DNA from: Coprococcus sp.
GTDB taxonomy: Bacteria; Bacillota; Clostridia; Lachnospirales; Lachnospiraceae
Assembly (NCBI GenBank): GCA_016297325.1
Contig: JAEDGW010000072.1
Location: forward strand, 1 to 13,663
DNA length: 13,663 nucleotides
Direction: 5' to 3'
The position numbers and the translations under genes were made by a program. Shown piece by piece: positions 1 through 5,463 of the stretch; the stretch's first letter is position 1; each line of letters opens with the position of its first letter. The notes beneath the pieces are model-generated. The model ran no database searches. It was not told where the DNA came from and worked only from the letters and a program-made list of their open reading frames with translations.

Positions 1-247
1 TCCACGCAATAAGCATGGTGTGGCCAAGCCCCGAATCCTGAGATATGTACCAGTTCCAGAAGATATACGCCGCCGCATAGACTGCAGTCCAGCCGAGAGA
101 GCTTCTGATCCTTCTGCTCAGACAGCCGAATACCAGGATCAGAGCGATCAAAGCTCCCTCCCATTCGAGGGAGGGAAGAAATGCCGTACACAAAACGACT
201 AGAAATATAACCAGTATCTTGCTTCTAGGGTCAAATGCTATGGTCAT
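1..247 (-). CDS. ECF transporter T component (EcfT/CbiQ-like), C-terminus beyond window edge
   Basis: Leftward reading frame of 82 codons that runs off base 1. It begins MTIAFDPRSKILVIF, and the FDPRSK motif followed by a hydrophobic segment is the classic start of the energy-coupling-factor T component, the membrane scaffold that joins the substrate-binding S component to the two ATPases. Visible hydrophobic stretches are residues 11-25 and 32-42, then a Trp/Tyr-rich segment at 57-68. The start ATG (245-247) overlaps the stop of the upstream S-component gene as ATGA. A good ribosome binding site (CAGGAG, about 8 nt before the ATG) lies inside that gene, so the two are translationally coupled. 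The remaining T component and ATPase gene(s) are expected left of the window. The family call rests on the N-terminal motif, membrane character and the neighbour. Confidence 0.72.
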   Translation of the reverse strand, partial: MTIAFDPRSKILVIFLVVLCTAFLPSLEWEGALIALILVFGCLSRRIRSSLGWTAVYAAAYIFWNWYISQDSGLGHTMLIAW

Positions 248-774
248 GCGGTCACTCCTGACTTCTCGAACTGCTTCTTCATCAGACGTGATCCGATGAA
301 ACCGCTGAGTGCAGCCACGGCAAATGTACCGAGAACCATGATCACAAGTGTGCTGGCATTGGCAGCCTTACTCATGGTGTCTATGTAATCCTGGGTGGTG
401 CCGTTTTTGAGCATGGTTTTCGCCCAGCCCTGTGGATCGATATAGAATACGAAATATGTACCGGCAGGTCCGATACAGTAGATCATGTATGCGAGGATAT
501 TTCTCTTCATGTCGCCGTATTTGCCGGATGCCGCTATGAAATCTGCGATCACAAGAGCGATTAGTGCACCAAAGTCCATGCCCCAGTGCATCCCTGTCAC
601 AAGACCAAGAATGCAGAAGACAACTCCGGTTATCACAAGTGCACCGCGCTTGTGGACCTTTGCGAGAAGCAGCAGGAACACCGGACCTCCGAATACGGCT
701 CCACCTATGGGGTAGAAGAAGGTGAGTGCCGGGTTGATGGCAAATGCTGCGCCTCCAAGTCCGTTGGCGATCAT
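244..774 (-). CDS. ECF transporter S component, Trep_Strep/MptD-like family, N-terminus lost or atypical
   Basis: Predicted membrane protein of 176 residues from the first available ATG. The sequence has about five hydrophobic helices and family-like stretches such as NPALTFFYPIGGAVFGGP and GMHWGMDF, matching my recollection of the Trep_Strep family of putative substrate-binding S components (substrate unknown). Homology clearly continues upstream of this ATG. Codons 775-828 read EHLTIRDLIITGVFAALL, the usual first-helix region of the family, but an in-frame TGA (829-831) closes the frame there and none of those codons is ATG, GTG or TTG. The ATG at 772-774 has no ribosome binding site and would remove most of the first helix. 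The gene may therefore be 5'-truncated and nonfunctional, or use a non-standard start. It overlaps the next gene, an EcfT, as ATGA. Confidence 0.7.
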   Translation of the reverse strand: MIANGLGGAAFAINPALTFFYPIGGAVFGGPVFLLLLAKVHKRGALVITGVVFCILGLVTGMHWGMDFGALIALVIADFIAASGKYGDMKRNILAYMIYCIGPAGTYFVFYIDPQGWAKTMLKNGTTQDYIDTMSKAANASTLVIMVLGTFAVAALSGFIGSRLMKKQFEKSGVTA

Positions 775-822
775 GAGAAGTGCTGCAAATACACCCGTTA
801 TGATCAGATCTCTGATGGTGAG

Positions 823-1764
823 ATGTTCTCAAACAGTGAATTTCAGATGATGGGCAGCAGATCCACGTCCGGCCTTGGAGAAATGTACGAGATGCCGGAG
901 AGTGTTGGCGGCGGATATTTCTGGGTATACAGTCTGGCCGACCAATATTCAATAAAGATACATAATTTCTACTTTAATGAGGATGTGGTTGCAGACTTTC
1001 CGGGGCATGATGGACTCAGTGTGTGCTACTATTATTCGATATCAGGGGAAGAGCTGGATCCGTACAAGCGGATGCATGCCGGTGAGGTGAGATTTCTGAA
1101 TTATGCAGATTATCATTTCAAGGCACTTATACATAAGAATATCCCGATACAGACGGTTGAGATAGAATTCTATGAGTCATATTACAGGAAATTCATCTCT
1201 GAGAAGTTTGGATCTCTGGACATTGATTTCAACAGACTTTTCAGGAATATCGACTGGTGTACAGATTTTCCTGAGATGGAGGCATTGCTTCACCAGATAT
1301 GGAACTACAGAGGTGAGGGGATAGCCGCCAAGCTGTTCTATGACAGTATGGTGTCGCAGGCGGTGTCTCTCATAGTGGATTACAACAGCCGGAAGCAGAA
1401 CCCTGAGCCGGAGCTGCATATCACGGATGAGGACAGGCATTCCATAATGATAGTGAACAAATATCTTGATGATCATTTTGCGGGAAATATCTCAACGGAG
1501 CAGCTTTGCAAGATAGCCTGTTTTGGCAGGACAAAGTTCAAGACGCTGTTCAAACAGATAAATAAATGCACGGTCACAGAGTACGTGACGGACAGGAGAC
1601 TGAGCCAGGCGGAGAGCCTGCTGACGCAGACAGACCTGACGGTTGAACAGATAGCCCAGTCTGTCGGATACAGCAATGCAAGCCGTTTCGCCGCGTTGTT
1701 CAGGAAGAGCACAGGCATATTCCCATCTGATTTCAGGAAGATGGCGAGAAGGGGTAGGTTTTAA
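823..1764 (+). CDS. AraC-family transcriptional regulator
   Basis: 313 residues from the ATG at 823. The C-terminal part (about residues 200-308) is a typical double helix-turn-helix AraC domain: the first helix pair lies around NISTEQLCKIACFGRTKFKT, and the second contains the characteristic TVEQIAQSVGYSNASRFAAL followed by FRKSTGIFPSDFRK. The N-terminal 190 residues (GEMYEMPES, GYFWVYSL, SISGEELDPYKR) resemble the sensory half of Clostridia AraC regulators found beside transporters. The start is uncertain. The ATG at 823 has only a poor GGTGAG just before it, further ATGs lie at 847, 850 and 883, and the frame stays open upstream through the opposite-strand transporter gene. Divergence from an ECF transporter suggests it once regulated that transporter. 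The usual intergenic promoter region is absent. Confidence 0.85.
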   Translation: MFSNSEFQMMGSRSTSGLGEMYEMPESVGGGYFWVYSLADQYSIKIHNFYFNEDVVADFPGHDGLSVCYYYSISGEELDPYKRMHAGEVRFLNYADYHFKALIHKNIPIQTVEIEFYESYYRKFISEKFGSLDIDFNRLFRNIDWCTDFPEMEALLHQIWNYRGEGIAAKLFYDSMVSQAVSLIVDYNSRKQNPEPELHITDEDRHSIMIVNKYLDDHFAGNISTEQLCKIACFGRTKFKTLFKQINKCTVTEYVTDRRLSQAESLLTQTDLTVEQIAQSVGYSNASRFAALFRKSTGIFPSDFRKMARRGRF

Positions 1765-1774
1765 AGGTAGAAAG

Positions 1775-1820
1775 ATACAACAGAGGTGGATATAACCCTT
1801 TATACCCACCTCTGTTGTAT
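1775..1820. terminator. Bidirectional hairpin between convergent genes
   Basis: A perfect 15-bp inverted repeat (1775-1789 with 1806-1820, ATACAACAGAGGTGG and its complement), extended inward by a TATA/TATA pairing around a 6-nt loop. It sits 10 nt after the AraC stop and 27 nt beyond the stop of the convergent Rpn-like gene. The U-tracts on both sides are weak (GTTGTTGTCTTA to the right, CTTTCTACCTTTAAAA on the other strand), so termination efficiency is uncertain, but position and stem strength fit a shared terminator. Confidence 0.75.
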
Positions 1821-1846
1821 GCGTTGTTGTCTTATATTACCAAGGA

Positions 1847-2794
1847 TTAGTTGCTTTTTAATTTAGCCAGTTCTGCTTTGAGTTTGGCTAATTCTTCCTT
1901 CTGGAGCTCTAGTTCTTTGTCCTTATCAGCTAACAATTCATCCTTATTAGCCAGCATCTGGTCTTTCTCGGCAATCAATGCATTTGTCCTCTCACGTTCG
2001 GCTGCCAGTAATTTTTCATCTCTTTCTGCTAAAGCTCTACACAATGGTTGTTCTCCTCCCTTCGAATCAACTGCAGTATAATAAAGATTTGCATCGCCGG
2101 ATAAGATTCCGGCTAAAGCTAATGTTGAATTATCAACAATGGATGTGTCTATATCTGCTGTATATGAATATATAGAATGTAACACGAGTCTTAATTCATC
2201 AAGTGCTTTGTTATTAAATGATAAATCCTCATCGTGTCCTATGTCAATAACATGTAATGGGTAATCAGGTACCAAAGGAGATATTTTATCATCCATATCC
2301 ATCATTTCGTGCAATGAGTTTGGACCATCCCATGGATCTTCACCTGTGTAGAATACAGCAGTAACTATCGGTGTTATCTTTGTACCTTTCTTTATTCCTG
2401 ATAAACGTTCATCTATAGTCCATCCTGATTTGTCCTGGTTATTACCTGTTGCAGAGAGTTCAGAACTATATCCCAATGCGTCGTATAACATTTTTCTGAC
2501 GGGCATAGAATAATGAACTTTGGATTGATCTTCAATACCTAGTATAACAAGATAACCTAGCTTCGCTCTACGTATGTTATCTCTATACTTGTTTATTTTT
2601 TCTACTTTATATTTGCGTTTATCATTTTGAATTTTTATTGATTCTGCATAAGCGGTATCATCAGGTTCCAGTTCATCTGCTTTAATGATATGTTCGTTGC
2701 TGAAAAAGAATCCGTTGAACAGAGCAGCAAATGTTTCGTTATCTTTAAAGAAGTCCTTCAATGCTGAATCAGGACTTGGCATAGTATGTGTCAA
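1847..2794 (-). CDS. Rpn-family recombination-promoting nuclease / PD-(D/E)XK transposase-like protein
   Basis: 315 residues. The N-terminal 250 residues look like the Rpn/PD-(D/E)XK nuclease-like proteins that occur in many copies in Lachnospiraceae. Visible family features are NGFFFSNEHIIKADELEPDD (27-46), YLVILGIEDQSKVHYSMPVR (81-100) with the E-x-Q catalytic-type pair E88/Q90, and ITPIVTAVFYTGEDPWDGP (140-158). Residues about 253-313 form a charged coiled coil made of repeated AEKD/ANKD/ADKD and ELAKLK units. The start is a TTG (2792-2794) placed 6 nt after a perfect AAGGAGG (2801-2807); the first ATG in frame lies 12 nt further on, too far from that site. The gene is AT-richer than its metabolic neighbours and sits alone with its own promoter, which suggests acquisition. 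Whether it cuts DNA is not known from sequence. Confidence 0.8.
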   Translation of the reverse strand: MTHTMPSPDSALKDFFKDNETFAALFNGFFFSNEHIIKADELEPDDTAYAESIKIQNDKRKYKVEKINKYRDNIRRAKLGYLVILGIEDQSKVHYSMPVRKMLYDALGYSSELSATGNNQDKSGWTIDERLSGIKKGTKITPIVTAVFYTGEDPWDGPNSLHEMMDMDDKISPLVPDYPLHVIDIGHDEDLSFNNKALDELRLVLHSIYSYTADIDTSIVDNSTLALAGILSGDANLYYTAVDSKGGEQPLCRALAERDEKLLAAERERTNALIAEKDQMLANKDELLADKDKELELQKEELAKLKAELAKLKSN

Positions 2795-2864
2795 AGTTTC
2801 CCTCCTTATGAAAAAATTGGAGCAGACGCATTAAAGCGCTTGCGCGGGCGTCTGCGTGCTTCAC
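2769..2864 (-). CDS. Possible 31-aa leader ORF overlapping the Rpn-like start
   Basis: A GTG-initiated frame (2862-2864) of 31 codons ending in TGA at 2769-2771, 24 nt inside the Rpn-like gene in another frame. It is preceded by a GGGAGGA site (2871-2877) with ideal 6-nt spacing. The peptide would start (M)KHADARASALMRLLQFFHKE. It lies in the transcript between the promoter and the Rpn-like gene and spans the hairpin at 2822-2855 and the AAGGAGG site, so its translation would melt both. I do not recognise the peptide; it may simply be a chance ORF. Confidence 0.25.
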   Translation of the reverse strand: MKHADARASALMRLLQFFHKEGNFDTYYAKS

Positions 2865-2904
2865 AAGGAATCCTCCCGCTTAGGCGTGCCCCTCCTTATG
2901 AAAA
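2800..2904 (-). repeat. 15-bp direct repeat containing AAGGAGG, two copies 90 bp apart
   Basis: The block CCCTCCTTATGAAAA occurs at 2800-2814 and again at 2890-2904. Read on the minus strand it is TTTTCATAAGGAGGG, a near-perfect ribosome binding site with its upstream flank. The proximal copy drives the TTG start of the Rpn-like gene. The distal copy is followed closely by a stop codon and no start in range. This looks like duplication of a gene start or leader segment. Confidence 0.7.
2822..2855 (-). promoter_or_regulatory. Hairpin in the leader of the Rpn-like gene
   Basis: GCAGACGC (2822-2829) is exactly complementary to GCGTCTGC (2848-2855). The 18-nt interior carries GCGC-TT-GCGC, which can extend the fold. 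It lies between the two copies of the repeated ribosome-binding-site block and 28 nt upstream of the TTG start. There is no following U-tract in the right register for a simple terminator, so a role in translation or mRNA stability is more likely if it has one. Confidence 0.45.
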
Positions 2905-2922
2905 TTCCCGGCCGGTAGGCAT

Positions 2923-2951
2923 ACTTTAGGCCATGCAGGAAGGCGTGTCAA
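2923..2951 (-). promoter_or_regulatory. Promoter of the Rpn-like gene
   Basis: On the minus strand a perfect -35 box TTGACA (2946-2951), a 17-nt spacer, and a -10 box TAAAGT (2923-2928). Transcription would start near 2916, giving a leader of roughly 120 nt that contains both ribosome-binding-site copies and the hairpin. A 13-bp near-palindrome CCACTCAGAGTGG (2989-3001) lies about 40 bp upstream of the -35 and could be an operator. The rest of 2952-3088 shows no gene. Confidence 0.65.
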
Positions 2952-3080
2952 TAGATTTGGGCAAATGCGCGTATAAAGCGAATTTGTGCCACTCAGAGTG
3001 GAAAAACAGGGCAAAAATGGGGGTAATTTTCGTTTTTGTATAATTAGACAGGCGGACAGAAAATGGGAAAATTGTGATTT

Positions 3081-3114
3081 ATAAAAAATGGCTGCCGTAA
3101 ACAGACGGCAGCCA
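3081..3114 (-). terminator. Rho-independent terminator of alr
   Basis: A 10-bp perfect stem, TGGCTGCCGT (3089-3098) with ACGGCAGCCA (3105-3114), a 6-nt loop, and on the minus strand a run TTTTTT straight after the stem (3083-3088). It lies about 10 nt downstream of the alanine racemase stop codon. Confidence 0.9.
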
Positions 3115-3124
3115 CATGAAAAAA

Positions 3125-4249
3125 CTAATTGATATACACCCTAGGAACCCTCACCGATATGTTGCACACGATCACATCCACATTTGTATCAAGCATATTT
3201 GCCATGTCCTCGATGGACATGCCCTCGCCGAGAAGGGTTACGGTGTCGTCACGTTTCACATCCGGGATGTCCGTGACGTCCGCCATGCACTGATCCATAC
3301 ATACACGTCCGATGATCGGTGCCTCGTGACCGTTTATGATGACCTTGCCCTTGTTGGACAGGTAACGGCTGTAGCCGTCTGCAAATCCTACAGGAAGTGT
3401 TGCAATCTTTGTAGGCCTTTTGGTGACAAATGTTCCACCATATCCAACTTCGGATCCGGCAGGGACCTCCTTTACCATGGCAACGTATGTGTACCAGCTC
3501 AGGATCTCCTGAAGTCCTGAATTCTTCCAGTCAAAGTCATCAGAAGGAGTGAGTCCGTAGAGGATGTCACCGCATCTGACTGCATCGAGCTGCGCCTCAG
3601 GCAGCATCAATATGGCAGGGCTGTTGGCTACGTGGTGCTTTGGTATGACAACACCCATCTTCTCAAGTTCATTCACGGCGTGGAGATATAGGGCGAGCTG
3701 CTTTCTTGCGCTTGTATGATCTCCCTCGTCAGCCCTTGCAAAATGTGTAAATATACCTGTTACGTTCAGGCCGTCCATCTCGCAGATTTTCTTTATAGTA
3801 TCAAATGATTCCTGGCATACCGGAAATCCTATTCGATTCATACCGGTGTTCAGCTTTATCTGGACATTCTGTTTCTTGCCGGCTCTTCTTGCGGCAGCCG
3901 CCATGTTCTGAGCACCCTCCAGTGAGAAAACGGTCAGGTCAAGGTCGTACTTTGCGGCCTCGTCCAGCATGTCATCTGCTGTATCGCCAAGGATAAGGAT
4001 TGGCTCTGTGGCACCAGCGTCCCTGAGCATCTTTCCCTCTTCCCAGATAGCGACGGCATAGCTGTCTATGCCACATTCCTTAAGAGTCGGGTAAAGTCCT
4101 GCAATGCCGTGGCGGTATCCATCGCCCTTCATGACGGCGATAAACTCAACACCCGGTTTCAGTCTTGATTTTATGTTGGCAATATTGCTCCTGAGCTTTG
4201 CCAGATCAATAACGGCAGCGGTTCTGCCGGCAAATGGTCGGTTGTTCAT
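3125..4249 (-). CDS. alr: Alanine racemase (PLP-dependent)
   Basis: 374 residues, the usual length for Alr, which interconverts L- and D-alanine to supply D-Ala for peptidoglycan. Visible family features: the PLP-binding lysine K41 in FIAVMKGDGYRHG, NTGMNRIGF (134-142), THFARADEG (168-176), ANSPAIL (208-214), RCGDILYGL (225-233), the second catalytic residue Y270 in SEVGYGGTF, TLPVGFADGYSR (284-295), and GRVCMDQCMADVTDIP (314-329). MKGDGYRHG differs slightly from the usual VKADAYGHG, and RCGD replaces the common RPG. The ATG at 4247-4249 lies 10 nt after AAGGAG. In-frame sequence upstream is AT-rich, not protein-like, and contains the promoter, so a longer start is rejected. It is a single-gene unit with its own promoter and terminator. 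A serine or other amino-acid racemase of the same fold cannot be excluded. Confidence 0.93.
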   Translation of the reverse strand: MNNRPFAGRTAAVIDLAKLRSNIANIKSRLKPGVEFIAVMKGDGYRHGIAGLYPTLKECGIDSYAVAIWEEGKMLRDAGATEPILILGDTADDMLDEAAKYDLDLTVFSLEGAQNMAAAARRAGKKQNVQIKLNTGMNRIGFPVCQESFDTIKKICEMDGLNVTGIFTHFARADEGDHTSARKQLALYLHAVNELEKMGVVIPKHHVANSPAILMLPEAQLDAVRCGDILYGLTPSDDFDWKNSGLQEILSWYTYVAMVKEVPAGSEVGYGGTFVTKRPTKIATLPVGFADGYSRYLSNKGKVIINGHEAPIIGRVCMDQCMADVTDIPDVKRDDTVTLLGEGMSIEDMANMLDTNVDVIVCNISVRVPRVYIN

Positions 4250-4288
4250 GGTGGATGTTCTCCTTTTATCTCTCTCTATATATAACAT

Positions 4289-4317
4289 ATTATCACAATT
4301 ATTGGAGATTAATACAA
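4289..4317 (-). promoter_or_regulatory. Probable alr promoter
   Basis: On the minus strand TTGTAT (4312-4317), a 17-nt spacer and GATAAT (4289-4294), about 40 nt upstream of the alr start. Both boxes differ from consensus at one or two positions and the surroundings are very AT-rich. Confidence 0.55.
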
Positions 4318-4428
4318 AAAAATACAATGTTAATGTATGCACAAAGTAATTTGTTAAAAAACACAATAAAAAATTGCTCCTAGGTGTGATAAATATAAGA
4401 AATAAGGAAAAATAGACAAAAAAAGTTG

Positions 4429-4457
4429 TTGAAAATGTATTTAACAAATATTATAAT
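4429..4457 (+). promoter_or_regulatory. Promoter of the secreted-protein gene
   Basis: TTGAAA (4429-4434), 17-nt spacer, perfect TATAAT (4452-4457). Predicted start of transcription is near 4464, giving a leader of about 70 nt. TTAACAAAT in the spacer (4441-4449) is the inverse of ATTTGTTAA at 4349-4357, but in such AT-rich DNA this may be chance. Confidence 0.75.
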
Positions 4458-4486
4458 ATAAACGAATGTTATCAATGATGAATGCG

Positions 4487-4507
4487 GGAATATGCGTGGC
4501 ATATTCC
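4487..4507 (+). promoter_or_regulatory. 9-bp hairpin in the 5' leader
   Basis: GGAATATGC (4487-4495), a 3-nt loop GTG, and GCATATTCC (4499-4507). It starts about 23 nt after the predicted transcription start and ends about 15 nt before the AGGAGA ribosome binding site of the gene at 4536. It could stabilise the mRNA or tune translation. No U-tract follows, so it is not a terminator. Confidence 0.5.
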
Positions 4508-4535
4508 TCGTAAAGAGAAAGAGAGGAGAGAGTTT

Positions 4536-5207
4536 ATGAAAAAGAGGAAAGGCAGAATCATATCATTATTGGTTGCGGTTGTTATTCTGGTGTCTTCCTG
4601 TGTAGTGGGAAGAGAGAGTGCTAGTGCATCTAGTTACCCGTTGGTATTTCAGCAGGGATATCCGGTACAGGCATGTTATAAAGGAGATGTGCTTATGCTG
4701 GGTTATGATATATTTCCTGAGTATATCAACGAGCGTATGAAAGTGAGGGTATATAATTCACGAGGCGTATGCGTGGCGAAGGCTGATAGAAACTTTTATA
4801 ATACAAGTGCTGCGTATTTTACCTATACAGTAAGATGGGATACTAGTACATATTCATTGGGAACTTATACAGTTGTAGCAACGATGTATTACTATTCATA
4901 TGGAAGCTGGCATGCAGTGCCATACCCGGAGAGAACAAAGGTAACAATTAATAGGAAACCATCAAACGGTGTCAGCATAAAATCTATAACAGAAAAGAAT
5001 CATAAGGTAATTGTCAACTATAAACCGGTATATAGGGCTAAAAAGTATATGATTAAAGTTGGTTCAAGTGTAGGAACTACAACTAAGACAAAATACATAT
5101 CAAGAACTATGCCGAGACTTAAGTGGACTAACGTATATGTAAGAGCATATGTAAATGGTAAGTGGGGTCCGTGGACTCCAGTTCATAAAGTTTGGATACC
5201 GTCTTAA
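4536..5207 (+). CDS. Secreted or lipid-anchored protein with Ig/FnIII-like beta-rich domains, function unknown
   Basis: 223 residues from the ATG at 4536, which follows GAGAGGAGAG with good spacing. An in-frame ATG at 4482 is rejected because it lies inside the leader hairpin region and would put a long charged stretch in front of the signal peptide. Residues 1-33 form an export signal: KKRKGR, a hydrophobic core at 9-19, then VSSC (possible lipobox, C22) or the ASAS site (possible signal peptidase I cleavage near residue 31). The mature part has two beta-rich blocks. About 45-137 is Ig-like (MKVRVYNSRGVCVAK, YTVRWDTSTYSLGTYTVVA). About 147-220 is fibronectin-III-like (KVIVNYKPVYRAKKYMIKVG, VYVRAYVNGKWGPWTPV). 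It is AT-rich and Tyr-rich compared with its neighbours. No catalytic motif is visible; a surface adhesin or binding role is only inference. Confidence 0.75.
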   Translation: MKKRKGRIISLLVAVVILVSSCVVGRESASASSYPLVFQQGYPVQACYKGDVLMLGYDIFPEYINERMKVRVYNSRGVCVAKADRNFYNTSAAYFTYTVRWDTSTYSLGTYTVVATMYYYSYGSWHAVPYPERTKVTINRKPSNGVSIKSITEKNHKVIVNYKPVYRAKKYMIKVGSSVGTTTKTKYISRTMPRLKWTNVYVRAYVNGKWGPWTPVHKVWIPS

Positions 5208-5244
5208 CGAGTAAATACCAAATTAACTGAAAAGTAATAGAGGT

Positions 5245-5280
5245 AAGAAGTCAAACGTAAAGGTTGGCTTCTTATTTTTT
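5245..5280 (+). terminator. Terminator of the secreted-protein gene
   Basis: AAGAAGTCAAAC (5245-5256) pairs with GGTTGGCTTCTT (5262-5273) with one wobble pair and one mismatch, loop of 5 nt, followed by ATTTTTT (5274-5280). It lies about 38 nt after the stop. Confidence 0.8.
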
Positions 5281-5330
5281 GTAGGAAGGATTTGCAGGAA
5301 TGAGATAGGTGATACTGCCCCGAATATTTG

Positions 5331-5359
5331 TTGTCATCAAAAGCCGTGGAGGGTATAAT
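5331..5359 (+). promoter_or_regulatory. Promoter of the iorAB unit
   Basis: TTGTCA (5331-5336), 17-nt spacer, perfect TATAAT (5354-5359). Transcription would start near 5366, leaving a leader of about 98 nt before the iorA ATG. I see no recognised riboswitch fold or leader peptide in that stretch. Confidence 0.75.
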
Positions 5360-5463
5360 ATCGACATACGAGAGTATTTATAAAATGGCTGTCTGACTTG
5401 AGGAAGCGGATCGGAATAAATATTGGCAGATCTGTCACTCAAAACAGGCGGGAAGGAATTGCT

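Noticed and set aside
20..202. Rightward 60-aa reading frame at the left edge
   Set aside because: It is antisense to the leftward EcfT fragment, whose FDPRSK start and membrane helices are far better supported.
368..952. Leftward 194-aa frame across the ECF/AraC junction
   Set aside because: It is an out-of-frame reading of the S-component and AraC genes, with an Arg/His/Cys-rich composition unlike a real protein.
3033..3045. Rightward TATAAT-like box between the Rpn-like gene and alr
   Set aside because: There is no acceptable -35 at 16-18 nt and no rightward gene follows, so it is probably chance in AT-rich DNA.
4482..4535. Upstream ATG extension of the secreted-protein gene
   Set aside because: It would translate through the leader hairpin, has no ribosome binding site, and would put 18 mostly charged residues before a clear signal peptide.
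5398..5463. TTG start extending iorA by 22 residues
   Set aside because: No ribosome binding site precedes it, and the ATG at 5464 has one and matches the family N-terminus.
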